Origin: an uncultured Fibrobacter sp.
GTDB lineage: Bacteria > Fibrobacterota > Fibrobacteria > Fibrobacterales > Fibrobacteraceae
Direction of reading: 5' to 3'
Length of the DNA stretch: 64,000 nucleotides
Assembly: GCF_947166265.1 (NCBI RefSeq)
Contig: NZ_CAMVDO010000007.1
Coordinates: 1-64,000 of the forward strand
In this document: positions 15,775 through 25,275 of the stretch, one piece after another
Layout: every line of letters begins with the position of its first letter
Numbering within the stretch: the first letter of the stretch is position 1
Program-made: the position numbers and the translations under genes
Notes under the pieces: model-generated
The model's input: the letters and a program-made list of their open reading frames with translations, nothing else
Database searches by the model: none
What the model was told of the DNA's origin: nothing

Positions 15775-18273
15775 ATGGCAAATATTGTAGATGGTGCAGT
15801 ACTCGATCGTGAATTAAACCCGGAGCAGGCGGCTGCCGCAAAAAAAATTGACGGGCCGATGCTCATTTTGGCGGGTGCAGGTTCGGGAAAGACGCGTTGC
15901 ATTACCTATAAGATTGCCCACCTTGTGTCGCAGCACGGGGTCGAGGCGGACCGTATTCTCGCGGTGACGTTTACCAACAAGGCCGCGCGCGAAATGAAGT
16001 CGCGTATCCAGAAGTTGCTTGATTGCAACATGAATTTTAGCTGGATGGGAACGTTCCATTCCGTGTGCTTGCGCCTGTTGAAGCTTTGCCTTTCCAAGGA
16101 ATCGGTCGTGGCTGCCATGGGCGGTCAGTGGTACGATGGCAATTTCTCGATCTACGATGACGACGACCAGAAGCGCATTCTCAAGGAAATCTTGAAGGAA
16201 GACCTGGGCGACAATTTCGAGGCGTCCGAAGTCAAGAAGTTGCATGCGGCGATTTCGAAGTACAAGAATACCGTTTTGAACAAGGGTGGCTTTGCGCAGT
16301 TGCAGACGCCGGACATCGCTCTTGAAATGGCAGCCTTTGCCGACGAGGAAAAGCGGGCGAAGTACTACGCCGAATACCAGAAGCGTCTCAAGGAATCGAA
16401 TGCGATGGACTTCGATGACTTGCTGTTCAATACGGTCTACATGCTGCAGAAATTGCCGAAGTTAGCCGATCAGCTGGCTGAACGTTTCCGTTACGTGGTG
16501 GTGGATGAATACCAGGACACGAACGATGTTCAGTACGAACTGCTGAAATTACTGATAAACGAGAATAAGAATGTGACCGTGGTGGGCGACGATGACCAGA
16601 GTATTTACGGCTGGCGTGGCGCAAACATCAAGATTATCCGTAACTTCCACCGCGATTTTGCTCCGGTGACAATTGTAAAGCTCGAACGCAACTACCGTTC
16701 GACTGCGAACATCGTGAAGGGCGCTGGTTCCGTGATTGCGCATAACATACGTCCGCAGGAAATGCAGAAGAACGTATTCTCCAAGGAAGATGCGGGCGAG
16801 CTCATTCACGTGCGTCACTTTATGGATGACCGCGGCGAAGCGTCGGCGATTGCCGATACGATTGCGAAGGCTGGCCCTGATTTTTATGCAAAGACGGCGG
16901 TGTTCTACCGCACGAACGCGCAGTCCCGCGCCCTGGAAAAGGCGCTGAATGACCGCCGTATACCGTCGGTCATTTTTGGCGGCATGCGGTTCTGGGACCG
17001 TAAGGAAATCAAGGACGTTCTCGCATACTTGCGCCTGCTTGCTAACGAAAAGGACGATGCCGCCTACCTGCGCGTGATCAACACGCCTCCGCGAGCCATT
17101 GGCAAGACGACCGTCGAAAATATCCTGGAGCGTGAACGCAATGGTGAAGGAACCTTCTGGGAAAACTTGCTTGCCGAAGCGAACGGTGTCGGTCGTACCG
17201 CCCCCAAGCTCAAGGGATTCACCGACTTGGTGCTTGGCTGGAAGGCGCTTGTTGCTGCCGGCGAGACTCCGCTCCCGATTTTGGCGGAACGCATCATCAA
17301 CGATGTGGGCTACAAGGAATTTCTCCGCAAAGAAGATGAAATTACTGCCGACGAACGTATCGGTAACTTGGACGAAATGGTGAACGCCATCCGCGAATTC
17401 GACGAAGAACATCCGGGGGCGACTCTCGATGCGTTCTTGCAGGATATCTCGCTTTTGACCGATGCCGACAAGAAGGTGGACAATTCCAAGGGCCAGGTGA
17501 CGCTCATGACGATTCACATGGCGAAAGGTCTTGAATTTAATACCGTTCACATTGCGGGCTGCGACGAAGAAATCTTCCCGCTCATCCGCATGTCCTCGAT
17601 GCTTTCGGGGGCCGAGATGAACGAGCAGATGGAAGAAGAACGCCGACTTTTTTACGTGGGCTGTACCCGCGCTGAAAAGAAACTTTACCTGTACCATGCG
17701 GAACGCCGCTTTTTCCAGGGAAACATCCGTCCTTTTGCTCCGTCGCGTTTCCTGAAGGAACTCGATCCTTCTGTTGTTGATTTTACACCTTGTACAGATT
17801 TCGGCGGTTCCGGTTTTGGCGGTGGCTTCGGTGGCGATGACTTCAACCAGGATTTCTCGGGGGCGCGTCTTTCGCGTCCGCCCCGTCCGAATATCCCGTC
17901 GAGTTTCCCGCGTAGGCCGTCAAGTGGCTTTGGTTCCAGTGGCTCAAGCGGTTTCCGTCCGGGCTTCAACCGTCCGCCTTCTATTCCGAATTCCGTAAAA
18001 AAGAATGACAAGCATATTGTCTATCGCAACCCGGTGAAGGTGGCTGCTCCGCCAAAACCAGCCGCTCCGACTGGTCCGCGTGTGGTCTACGATGAATTCA
18101 GTGAAAATCCGTTCCATCCGGGAGTTCGCGTGCGCCATACCAAGTACGGAGTCGGCACGATTGTCAAATGCTACGGCTCGGGGGACAATGCGCGCGTAGA
18201 TGTGCGTTTCGGGAACGATCCAACGGTCCGCACGATTATCTTGAAGTATGCTGCATTGCAGATTGTTGGGTAG
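15775..18273 (+). CDS. pcrA: UvrD/PcrA-type 3'-5' DNA helicase
   Basis: SF1A helicase for repair and replication-fork clearance. 832 residues from the ATG at 15775 (AGGAG upstream). Motifs are LNPEQAAAAK (Q motif), GAGSGKT (Ia/Walker A), FTNKAAREMK, VVVDEYQDTN (II), GDDDQSIYGWRGA (III), LERNYRS (IV), TIHMAKGLEFN (V) and EERRLFYVGCTRA (VI). After the core comes a Gly/Ser/Pro-rich linker (about 670-740), then a PcrA-type C-terminal Tudor domain (GVRVRHTKYGVGTIVK...ILKYAALQIV) that in PcrA/UvrD contacts RNA polymerase. The glycine-rich linker is unusually long. Confidence 0.94.
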   Translation: MANIVDGAVLDRELNPEQAAAAKKIDGPMLILAGAGSGKTRCITYKIAHLVSQHGVEADRILAVTFTNKAAREMKSRIQKLLDCNMNFSWMGTFHSVCLRLLKLCLSKESVVAAMGGQWYDGNFSIYDDDDQKRILKEILKEDLGDNFEASEVKKLHAAISKYKNTVLNKGGFAQLQTPDIALEMAAFADEEKRAKYYAEYQKRLKESNAMDFDDLLFNTVYMLQKLPKLADQLAERFRYVVVDEYQDTNDVQYELLKLLINENKNVTVVGDDDQSIYGWRGANIKIIRNFHRDFAPVTIVKLERNYRSTANIVKGAGSVIAHNIRPQEMQKNVFSKEDAGELIHVRHFMDDRGEASAIADTIAKAGPDFYAKTAVFYRTNAQSRALEKALNDRRIPSVIFGGMRFWDRKEIKDVLAYLRLLANEKDDAAYLRVINTPPRAIGKTTVENILERERNGEGTFWENLLAEANGVGRTAPKLKGFTDLVLGWKALVAAGETPLPILAERIINDVGYKEFLRKEDEITADERIGNLDEMVNAIREFDEEHPGATLDAFLQDISLLTDADKKVDNSKGQVTLMTIHMAKGLEFNTVHIAGCDEEIFPLIRMSSMLSGAEMNEQMEEERRLFYVGCTRAEKKLYLYHAERRFFQGNIRPFAPSRFLKELDPSVVDFTPCTDFGGSGFGGGFGGDDFNQDFSGARLSRPPRPNIPSSFPRRPSSGFGSSGSSGFRPGFNRPPSIPNSVKKNDKHIVYRNPVKVAAPPKPAAPTGPRVVYDEFSENPFHPGVRVRHTKYGVGTIVKCYGSGDNARVDVRFGNDPTVRTIILKYAALQIVG

Positions 18274-18291
18274 TTTTTTAGAGAGGATTCA

Positions 18292-19218
18292 ATGGCTCAG
18301 GAAAATGAAAAATCCGCTTTGACAGAATCGCTCGGGCTTGCTCCCGTAAGGATCGCCCGCCTGATAGCGTCGCTGATAGCCCTGATGGGAATGTTCTTGT
18401 TGCTTATTCAGCGGGTTCTTTCCGCCGTCATGGTGATGGCCGCCGATGGCGTCAAGATGGGGCTTGCGCGTTACAACAACTTTACGGGGCGATTTGCGGC
18501 ACAGAATTTTGCTGAAGACCGTCAGCTTCTCAAGTTGCTAAAGGAAGTGCAGAATCTTTTGCCGACGGCTTCGACTGCGCTTTCGATTTTGATGGTGACA
18601 TCGATTCTTTTATTGGTTGTTGCGCTTGCCGGGCTTGCTTTCCCGCGTCAATTTACTCATATCCTGGTGGCGTTGAAATTGCTCCGCTGGGTACAACCGG
18701 GTGAAACCATGGAAACTTCCGATGCGCGTTCGTTACGCGATGCGCTGACAAAATTCGGTAATATCCCCTTAAAAAAGCTGTCGATTCCGGTTGGCGTTGT
18801 AGCAGGCGTTGTTATTCTTTGTCTCGTTGTTTCGAACTGCCACGACAAAATACAGGAAGGCTCGACTGCAGATGCTGTCGATGAATTGCAACAACAGGCG
18901 CTTTCCTACATTACCGCTCAAAGGGATTACTTTGCAAAAAACAAGACGCTTGGAAACGCAAAGGCGTTGCAACTTTCGGATAGCCTGTCTACGGACGTGT
19001 TTACCTATAAGGTGACACCGTCTCGATTTACGGCGGTGTCTAATGTTGCGCTCGGAAAATGCCCAGCAGGAAGTAGATGGAGCGTGAGTGCGACAGTCAA
19101 AGGTGTTTTCAACAAGGAACTTTCGCTATACAGGGGTGTTCCGAAGGATTCCAGTTGTGCCGTTTTGACTCCCGATTATAAGCAGCTGGGGAGAACTCCC
19201 CAAAAAACGGCTCCTTAA
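18292..19218 (+). CDS. membrane protein with a pilin-like soluble C-terminal region
   Basis: 308 residues of unknown function. Hydrophobic segments lie at about 20-50, 95-118 and 165-185. The last ~120 residues form a soluble region (VDELQQQALSYITAQRDYFAKN ... VTPSRFTAVSNVALGKCPAGSRW ... VPKDSSCAVL) whose layout recalls the part of type IV pilin-like proteins after the first helix: a helix with Tyr, strands, and a Cys pair. The preceding helix and normal prepilin site are not obvious, so this is a resemblance only. AGAGGA sits 8 nt before the ATG, and the gene begins 18 nt after the helicase stop, so the two are likely co-transcribed. Confidence 0.7.
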   Translation: MAQENEKSALTESLGLAPVRIARLIASLIALMGMFLLLIQRVLSAVMVMAADGVKMGLARYNNFTGRFAAQNFAEDRQLLKLLKEVQNLLPTASTALSILMVTSILLLVVALAGLAFPRQFTHILVALKLLRWVQPGETMETSDARSLRDALTKFGNIPLKKLSIPVGVVAGVVILCLVVSNCHDKIQEGSTADAVDELQQQALSYITAQRDYFAKNKTLGNAKALQLSDSLSTDVFTYKVTPSRFTAVSNVALGKCPAGSRWSVSATVKGVFNKELSLYRGVPKDSSCAVLTPDYKQLGRTPQKTAP

Positions 19219-19242
19219 CGATTTCATTAAATGGGGTATGTC

Positions 19243-19986
19243 ATGTCTGAAAAGATGGTTTATGCGTTGACGATTGCCGGTTTTGACGGATCTGCCGGAG
19301 CGGGCTTTATTTCGGATATCAAGACAATGGCTCATTTCGGCGTGTACGGTCAGGCGGTTTGTACAGCTTTTACCGAACAGAACGAGGACGAATTTGTTGC
19401 TCCCGGCTGGGTGATATGGGAACGCATCGAGGCTCAGCTTGAAACACTTTTTAGACGCCATACGTTCAAGTTCGTGAAGATCGGTCTTGTCGAAAAGGCG
19501 CGTACGCTGAAACGGATTGTAGAATTTGTCCGCCAAAAATCGCCGGATGCCTTTATTGTATGGGATCCGATTGCAAGTGCTTCAGCCGGTTTTCATTTTA
19601 TGCGTGATGCCGAAACCTTCTTGCCCATTATGAAGTCGATTGACTTGGTGACTCCGAATCAAGACGAATATGAGTATTTGGGACTGGAATCTGCGGCAGC
19701 CCGCGGTGAAATCCGGATGGGGCATGACTTTGCGCTGCTTTTGAAAGGCGGGCACGCCAAGGGAGATGAATCGGTGGATACCTTGTGGTACAAGGATCAT
19801 CAGTTTAAGTTCACGAGTCCGAGGCTCCCTGGCAAAGGTAAGCATGGCACCGGCTGTGTACTGAGTTCTGCAATTCTTGCAAACGTGGCTCTTGGCAAGG
19901 ATTTGCCGACCGCTTGCGAAATTGCCAAGCAGTATATGAATGAATTTCTCGAAAGCGGTGAAGGCCGCTTGGGATTTTTGGTTTAA
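19243..19986 (+). CDS. thiD: hydroxymethylpyrimidine/phosphomethylpyrimidine kinase-like (ThiD family)
   Basis: Ribokinase-fold kinase, 247 residues. The opening TIAGFDGSAGAGFISDIKTMAHFGVYGQAVCTAFTEQN matches ThiD (SDxSGGAGxQADxKT pattern) with changes. VWDPIASASAGFHF and VTPNQDEYEYLG are the middle motifs, and GKGKHGTGCVLSSAI is the anion hole with catalytic Cys/Asp region. The start at 19243 has GGGG at a fitting distance; an alternative in-frame ATG lies at 19231. No other thi gene is close. The first-motif changes mean related substrates such as pyridoxal are possible. Confidence 0.82.
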   Translation: MSEKMVYALTIAGFDGSAGAGFISDIKTMAHFGVYGQAVCTAFTEQNEDEFVAPGWVIWERIEAQLETLFRRHTFKFVKIGLVEKARTLKRIVEFVRQKSPDAFIVWDPIASASAGFHFMRDAETFLPIMKSIDLVTPNQDEYEYLGLESAAARGEIRMGHDFALLLKGGHAKGDESVDTLWYKDHQFKFTSPRLPGKGKHGTGCVLSSAILANVALGKDLPTACEIAKQYMNEFLESGEGRLGFLV

Positions 19987-19999
19987 AAAGGAGTTATTT

Positions 20000-22126
20000 A
20001 TGGCTTTATTTAAAAATAAGAGGATGTCTTTGCGGGGATGTGTAGCTACCGTGGCAATCTCTAGCTTGTTTCTTCTTGCCTCTTGCGGTGGCGACAGCGG
20101 ATCTAACGGTTCGAGTGACAATGAATCCTCCGAAGAAATCGAAAATGACGATTCCTCCTCTTCTTGCGAGGACTGTGAAGACGATGCAACCTCTAGTAGC
20201 TCTGCCAAGACGAAATCTTCTTCCAGCGTCAAGAAAGGATCCTCTTCTGATTCCGAGGTCAACGACGAAGAATCCAGTAGTTCTAAGGACCCAGAAGAGT
20301 CCTCCAGCAGCGAAGTCTGTGAACAGGATAGTTGCTCTATAGACCAACCCGATGAGTTTATTGTGATTAGCGGTGTGGCGCAAAAGGGACCGTTTGCTTC
20401 TGGCGCGTCTGTCAAGCTGTACGAATTTGATAGTACGACTTATACCCGGACCGACAAGAACTTTACGGGAATGATTGTCACGAACGACGGCCAGTTCACC
20501 ATTTCGGATGTGACGCTTGCTGGTGGGTATGCTTTGTTCGAAGTGGATGGGCATTTCCGTAATGAGATTACCGGCTTGAGATCGAAGGCTGCCGTTACCC
20601 TGAATGCTCTTGTTGACATTTCCCACCGTAAGACGGTGAACATCAACTTGCTTACGCACTTGGAATACGAACGTACCCTATACTTGATGAGCCTTGGTAA
20701 GGACTTCGTTTCTGCCAAAGAGCAGGCCGAGACTGAAGTTCTGAAAGCTTTTGAAATCAAGAGTAAATTTGCAAGTCCTGAAGACCTTGATATTTTCGGT
20801 AAGGGAAATGGCAATGCAGCACTTCTTGCCATGAGCGTGCTGTTGCTTCGAGAATTGAAAGAATCGGAACTCAACGATTTTCTGGACAATTTGTCGACCG
20901 ATATCGTCAGTGACGGAGTCTGGGGTGATGAGTATGCCAAGGCAGAAATTGCCGACTGGGCACGGACGAAGGACCTTGCGCGCAAACTTGCTGAAATTCG
21001 CTCCAATATCGAAAAATGGGATTTGGGAACTGTGCCTGAGTTCGAAAAGTTTGTACGTAACTTCTGGTACATGAATTACGGCTTGGGTGAATGTGATTCA
21101 AAGAACAATGCCGAAGTCAAGGCTTCTAGCAACGAACTCACCGAACCCTACGGTACGCAAATTCGTTACATCTGCAAAGATGGCGCATGGATTGAAGCGA
21201 CAGACATGGAAAAGGATTTTTATCTGTCTGGTAAAGATATGGGAGAAGATGGCGAATTTTGGACGGGACTTGTGACTGAAAAGAAATACAAGTACGATGA
21301 AAAATTAGGTGAATGGTTGGAAGCGGATTCGATAGATGTGATTTTGGATAATGCTTGCGTCGAAACACGCATAGGTTTGGTTGATGGTGATGAAAATGGT
21401 GGTAAGTACTACTGTACCGCAAACGGCTGGTTGAGTATGGTGGATAAATGGTCTTATGAGGTGCCGAAGGAGGTTCGCATGAATCCGGAAATTGAATATG
21501 GTACCATGACCGATTCTCGAGATGAACATACCTATAAGACGGTGAAGATTGGTAATCAGGTGTGGATGGCGGAAAATCTGAACTATGCCGATAGCTCTAC
21601 GACACCGAGCCTGTTGAAGAATAATTGGTGCTATACCTATGGGGAAAAGTCGGAAAACTGCACCGTGGCAGGTCGCTATTACACTTGGGCTGCGGCTATC
21701 GATTCTGTCAAACTTTATGAGGATTATACGATTAAATGTGGCGATGGCGAAACCTGTACGTTGCCTGACACCGTGTACGGTATTTGCCCGCCGGGATGGC
21801 ATTTGCCGACAGATGCCGAATGGAACACTCTGATTACCGAAGTTGGTGGAGAAAAGACTGCCGGTATAATACTGAAAACGCAGACCGGTTGGGACGAAAG
21901 GAAGGGCGGTACAGACGAAGTGGGCTTCTCGGCGATACCTGCTGGCTTCAGGGAAATAAATGGCTACTTCGGTAACGAAGGCTTACTCGGTTACTTCTGG
22001 AGTGCTACTGAGGTCGATCGCGACAATGCAAGCAATATGTACGTGGGTTACTATAACGGCGCATACCTGCGAGGCAGCAGTAAGTACTTCGGTTATTCCG
22101 TTCGTTGCCTCCAGAATGAACAGTAA
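20000..22126 (+). CDS. FISUMP-domain surface lipoprotein
   Basis: 708 residues from the ATG at 20000 (AAGGAG upstream). A signal peptide ends in the lipobox LLASC, followed by a long Ser/Asp/Glu-rich linker (about 25-115), typical of Fibrobacter surface proteins. A region starting VISGVAQKGPFASGASVKLYEFD (about 120-350) looks like a folded beta domain followed by helices. From about residue 500 a complete FISUMP domain (TIGR02145) follows: YKTVKIGNQVWMAENLNYAD, GRYYTWAAAID, CPPGWHLPTDAEWNTL, and FWSATE before YSVRCLQ. The molecular role of FISUMP is not established. It is likely exposed on the outer membrane. Confidence 0.93.
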   Translation: MALFKNKRMSLRGCVATVAISSLFLLASCGGDSGSNGSSDNESSEEIENDDSSSSCEDCEDDATSSSSAKTKSSSSVKKGSSSDSEVNDEESSSSKDPEESSSSEVCEQDSCSIDQPDEFIVISGVAQKGPFASGASVKLYEFDSTTYTRTDKNFTGMIVTNDGQFTISDVTLAGGYALFEVDGHFRNEITGLRSKAAVTLNALVDISHRKTVNINLLTHLEYERTLYLMSLGKDFVSAKEQAETEVLKAFEIKSKFASPEDLDIFGKGNGNAALLAMSVLLLRELKESELNDFLDNLSTDIVSDGVWGDEYAKAEIADWARTKDLARKLAEIRSNIEKWDLGTVPEFEKFVRNFWYMNYGLGECDSKNNAEVKASSNELTEPYGTQIRYICKDGAWIEATDMEKDFYLSGKDMGEDGEFWTGLVTEKKYKYDEKLGEWLEADSIDVILDNACVETRIGLVDGDENGGKYYCTANGWLSMVDKWSYEVPKEVRMNPEIEYGTMTDSRDEHTYKTVKIGNQVWMAENLNYADSSTTPSLLKNNWCYTYGEKSENCTVAGRYYTWAAAIDSVKLYEDYTIKCGDGETCTLPDTVYGICPPGWHLPTDAEWNTLITEVGGEKTAGIILKTQTGWDERKGGTDEVGFSAIPAGFREINGYFGNEGLLGYFWSATEVDRDNASNMYVGYYNGAYLRGSSKYFGYSVRCLQNEQ

Positions 22127-22128
22127 GA

Positions 22129-22153
22129 CTAAGGACTCCGTAGGAGTCCTTAG
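22129..22153 (+). terminator. 11-bp hairpin after the FISUMP gene
   Basis: CTAAGGACTCC (22129-22139) pairs perfectly with GGAGTCCTTAG (22143-22153) around a 3-nt loop. There is no T-tract. It is probably an RNA-stabilising or terminator hairpin acting with the next one. Confidence 0.6.
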
Positions 22154-22190
22154 TTAGGTGGGGGAAATGCCCTCACCTTTTGTATGAGAA

Positions 22191-22214
22191 AAGCCCCGCA
22201 GAGCGGGGCTTTTA
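22191..22214 (+). terminator. intrinsic terminator AAGCCCCGC/GCGGGGCTT
   Basis: A perfect stem, 22191-22199 with 22203-22211, followed by TTT. It terminates transcription from the FISUMP gene. Confidence 0.85.
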
Positions 22215-22223
22215 ATGCTTTTA

Positions 22224-22250
22224 GATCCTTCGACTTCGCTCAGGATGACA
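22224..22250. repeat. GATCCTTCGACTTCGCTCAGGATGACA dispersed repeat
   Basis: A palindromic repeat, ATCCTTCGACTTCGCTCAGGAT. The reverse-oriented relative, GTCATCCTGAGC...GTCGAAGGATCT, is at 45547-45589. Confidence 0.7.
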
Positions 22251-22253
22251 ATT

Positions 22254-22571
22254 GCGGTCTCTGTGAGCAACAAAGCCCCTGGTATTAACCAGGGGCGGTT
22301 GCGAGAGCGAACGCTTCGGGGCCGTACTTTGATGATTAGGCGTGAGCGGTCTCTGTGAGCAACAAACGCCTCGTATTAACGAGGAGTGGTTGACGCTTTC
22401 AGCGTCCGCGGCTGCACTCGGTCATAAAATCATGCAAGCATAATTTTGCGACACTCGTTTTGCACGCTTTTGCGAGAGCGAGCGCTCAGGGGACGTGCAT
22501 CGTCCGATTGGGCGTGAGCGGTCTTTTGTGAGCAACAAAGCCCCTGGTATTAACCAGGGGCGGTTGCGAGA
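22254..22571. repeat. three structured repeat modules with a covarying stem
   Basis: Modules at 22254-22310, 22346-22396 and 22518-22571 share GCGGTCT(C/T)TGTGAGCAACAAA, then a hairpin with an ATTA loop, then GGTTG. The stem is CCCCTGGT/ACCAGGGG in the first and third, but CCTCGT/ACGAGG in the second, so pairing is kept while sequence changes. Linkers of the form GCGAGAGCGARCGCTY...GGCGTGAGCGGTCT also repeat (22299-22351 and 22470-22523). Read on the minus strand the hairpin is followed by TTTGTTG, so the modules may act as terminators after typA. No protein gene is evident across 22217-22620. Confidence 0.7.
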
Positions 22572-22620
22572 GGACTGGCTCCAGAGTAAGGATTTTGCTG
22601 GTTTTAGCCAGTCCGGTCGT

Positions 22621-24453
22621 TTAGTCTTCTTCGGCCGGGCGCTTGGAGAGCTGCTTACGCTTGATCGGGTCGAGCTCGGTCTTGCGGAGGCGGAGCACTT
22701 CCGGCGTGACTTCGATGCATTCGTCTTCGTTGATGAAGGTGACGCATTCTTCAAGGGTCAGGCGGCGGTACGGAGTCAGCTGGATCATGTCATCGGCGGA
22801 CTTGGAACGCATGTTGGTAAGGTGCTTACCCTTGGTGACGTTCACGATGATATCGACGTCGCGGTTGTGTTCACCCACGATCATGCCCGGATAAACTTCG
22901 GCACCCGGTCCGATGATGAGGTAACCACGATCTTCGAGGTTGGAAAGTGCATAGCTTGCAGCTTCGCCCGGTTCCTTCGCAATGAGCACGCCGTTCACGC
23001 GGGCCGGAATTTCGCCCTTGTACGGTTCGTAGTCCTTGAAGATGGACTGGCTGACGGCATAACCCTTGGAAAGGGAAAGGAGCTTCGGACGGATACCGAT
23101 AAGGCCACGGCTCGGAACGAGGTATTCGAGAGTGACGCGGTCATTTTCGTCGGTGGTCATGTTGACCATTTCGCCCTTACGGGTGTTGATTTCCTGGATG
23201 CAGGCGCCGCTGAATTCGTTCGGCACTTCGACCTTGAATTCTTCGATCGGTTCGAGGAGCTTGCCGTTTTCGTCGGTCTTGAAAATCACCTGCGGAGAAC
23301 CGATGGTGAATTCATAGAGTTCACGACGCATGTTTTCGACGAGGATGGTCAAGTGGAGAATGCCACGGCCGGACACCTTGAAGGTGGAGGCGCCGTCGAC
23401 CTTTTCGACGAGGAGGGCGGGGTCGGCCATGTGGGCGCGTTCCAGACGTTCCTGGAGCTGGTTACCCGTCATGAACTTTCCACCGTACTTACCGGCCAGG
23501 GGCGAGGTGTTCACGGTGAAGAGCATAGAGATGGTCGGCGGGTCAATGTGGATGCGGGGGAGGTGCACCGGATTGTTCGTCGAAGAAAGGGTATCACCGA
23601 TGTCGAAGTTGTCGAGACCGGCGATCAAGATGATGTCGCCCGGACCGGCTTCTTCGATCGGCTGCGGAGTCAGGCCTTCGTAACGCAGAATCTTCTGGAT
23701 ACGGATGTTCTTCACCTTGCCGTCGCTCGTAGCCTGGGCAACGGTCATGTTCGGCTTGAAGGTACCCTGCTGCACGCGGCCCACGGCCAAGCGGCCGAGG
23801 AAGCCCGAGTATTCAAGCGATGCAATCTGCAGAAGCGGTTCGGCAGCCGGATCGCCCTTCGGGGCCGGGATGCGTTCGATAATCTTGTCCATCAAGATGT
23901 GGAAGTCGCCATCGGGGTCTTCCATTTCGGCCTTGCAGATACCCTTACGGCCAGAACCGAACACCTTGTCGAAGTCAAGCTGCTGTTCGTTGGCGTCGAG
24001 TTCGCAGAACAGGTCGAACACCTTGTCGAGTGCTCCGTGCGGATTGCAGCCGTCGCGGTCGATCTTGTTCACGACCACGATAGGGATAAGTCCCATTTCA
24101 AGGGCCTTCTGGGTCACGAAACGGGTCTGGGCCATGGGGCCTTCGAATGCGTCTACCACCAGGATAACGCCGTCCACCGTACCGAGAACGCGTTCCACCT
24201 GGCCACCGAAGTCGGCGTGCCCCGGGGTATCGACGATGTTCACGCGATAGCCCTTGTACATGACGCTCGTGTTCTTGGAGAGGATGGTGATGCCGCGTTC
24301 GCGTTCCAGGTTGTCACTGTCCATCACGCGTTCGTTGACTTCCTCGTTTTCGTGGAAGGTTCCGCACTGCTTGAGGAGTTGGTCCACCAGGGTAGTTTTA
24401 CCGTGGTCAACGTGGGCGATAATGGCGACGTTTCTGATTTTAGATGTATCCAT
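22621..24453 (-). CDS. typA: translational GTPase TypA/BipA
   Basis: Ribosome-associated GTPase that aids 50S assembly and stress or low-temperature growth. 610 residues, the normal length. G1 [16 protein letters not shown]2 region ERERGITI, G3 [17 protein letters not shown]4 [10 protein letters not shown]. The EF-G-like domains and the BipA-specific C-terminal domain follow ([27 protein letters not shown]). The tail is lysine/arginine-rich. It is transcribed divergently from the receiver-like gene, and the structured repeats at 22254-22571 follow its stop. Confidence 0.97.
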   Translation of the reverse strand: MDTSKIRNVAIIAHVDHGKTTLVDQLLKQCGTFHENEEVNERVMDSDNLERERGITILSKNTSVMYKGYRVNIVDTPGHADFGGQVERVLGTVDGVILVVDAFEGPMAQTRFVTQKALEMGLIPIVVVNKIDRDGCNPHGALDKVFDLFCELDANEQQLDFDKVFGSGRKGICKAEMEDPDGDFHILMDKIIERIPAPKGDPAAEPLLQIASLEYSGFLGRLAVGRVQQGTFKPNMTVAQATSDGKVKNIRIQKILRYEGLTPQPIEEAGPGDIILIAGLDNFDIGDTLSSTNNPVHLPRIHIDPPTISMLFTVNTSPLAGKYGGKFMTGNQLQERLERAHMADPALLVEKVDGASTFKVSGRGILHLTILVENMRRELYEFTIGSPQVIFKTDENGKLLEPIEEFKVEVPNEFSGACIQEINTRKGEMVNMTTDENDRVTLEYLVPSRGLIGIRPKLLSLSKGYAVSQSIFKDYEPYKGEIPARVNGVLIAKEPGEAASYALSNLEDRGYLIIGPGAEVYPGMIVGEHNRDVDIIVNVTKGKHLTNMRSKSADDMIQLTPYRRLTLEECVTFINEDECIEVTPEVLRLRKTELDPIKRKQLSKRPAEED

Positions 24454-24489
24454 AATGGCTCTTTTGATTAGCGTTTATTTTTGGGCGCA

Positions 24490-24495
24490 AATTTA
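24490..24495 (-). promoter_or_regulatory. -10 box TAAATT of typA
   Basis: The minus strand reads CTAAATTTGCGCCC, the same extended motif as upstream of cimA. Here it lies about 36 nt before the ATG, giving a short leader. Confidence 0.4.
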
Positions 24496-24538
24496 GAAAT
24501 TATAACCGATTATGGCAATGTTTTTGCCTCAAGTTTAC

Positions 24539-24544
24539 TATATT
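24539..24544 (+). promoter_or_regulatory. -10 box TATATT of the receiver-like gene, leaderless type
   Basis: CTATATTTGGGCTACT ends at the ATG, leaving a 9-nt spacer after the hexamer and no Shine-Dalgarno sequence. Confidence 0.5.
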
Positions 24545-24553
24545 TGGGCTACT

Positions 24554-25009
24554 ATGGCAAATGAATTCGACAATTTTGATGACGAAGAAATGGACGAGGC
24601 CGCCCTCGAAAAGTTTGAATCCGAGGAAACCCTTTCCCAGGCACCCCAGGTCCGCGATTATAGCGACCGCCGTATCCTGATTTGGGAAGAAGACGATTCT
24701 CACCGCGAAGCATGCCTTACCGTGTTGACCGACCTCCTGGTGGGTGCCACCATCAAGGCCGTAAAGACCGAAGCCGAAGCCCAGGAACAGCTCGAAAACG
24801 ACGACTGGGACACGTTCGTTGTCGATTTCTATACCGAAGGCGTTTCTTCGAGCGATTTCATCAAGAGTGCGAACAACTATCCGGGTTCCATTCTGGTCGC
24901 CATCAATATGGGCCCCTTGACGCTCCCCGAAGAACGCGATCCGGTTCGTACGGAGCTTCTGCGCAGGCTGTTCGATGTCGAACGCGCCAATACGCAGATT
25001 CACGCCTAA
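24554..25009 (+). CDS. response-regulator receiver-like protein (degenerate)
   Basis: 151 residues. An acidic N-terminus (NEFDNFDDEEMDEAALEKFE) precedes a single CheY-like alpha/beta domain: RRILIWEEDDSHREACLTVL carries the acidic pocket, and DTFVVDFYTEG places an aspartate where the phosphoacceptor belongs. The following strand ILVAINMG lacks the usual conserved Thr/Ser and the Lys strand is not evident, so it is probably a pseudo-receiver or atypical receiver. There is no output domain and no kinase adjacent. A start 14 codons upstream is possible but would run through the -10 box. A terminator follows. Confidence 0.72.
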   Translation: MANEFDNFDDEEMDEAALEKFESEETLSQAPQVRDYSDRRILIWEEDDSHREACLTVLTDLLVGATIKAVKTEAEAQEQLENDDWDTFVVDFYTEGVSSSDFIKSANNYPGSILVAINMGPLTLPEERDPVRTELLRRLFDVERANTQIHA

Positions 25010-25085
25010 CGTCTGCAGTACCCTTGGGTATTAGAACCAGGAATTCGGTTTCGGCAGGTCTTTGATCTGTTATTTATTGTTGCTT

Positions 25086-25110
25086 GCCCCGGTGAAACGG
25101 GGCTTTTTTT
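25086..25110 (+). terminator. intrinsic terminator after the receiver-like gene
   Basis: GCCCCG (25086-25091) and CGGGGC (25098-25103) form a stem, followed by seven T. Confidence 0.9.
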
Positions 25111-25178
25111 ATTGTTCAATAAATTTGAGGTTCAATTATACTGCGAAAAAGTGCTGCAAAAATAGCTTGAATATAATA

Positions 25179-25207
25179 TTGACAAGGTTGTATATAAAAA
25201 CTATTAT
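25179..25207 (+). promoter_or_regulatory. consensus sigma-70 promoter TTGACA-N17-TATTAT
   Basis: TTGACA at 25179-25184, an exactly 17-nt spacer, then TATTAT at 25202-25207. It drives the large lipoprotein gene at 25276 with a leader of about 60 nt. Confidence 0.75.
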
Positions 25208-25275
25208 TTCGCCCAAAAAATTCTGTATAAAAATTTTTACCTTATCTGGTTACGAAAAAACAGAGGATGTCTGAT

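Noticed and set aside
22254-22571. CRISPR array
   Set aside because: Only three modules, unequal spacing, and structured repeats with related linkers in place of unique spacers; no cas genes.
22495-24471. 658-codon open frame on the plus strand
   Set aside because: Antisense to typA and an artefact of GC-rich codon use; typA has all GTPase motifs.
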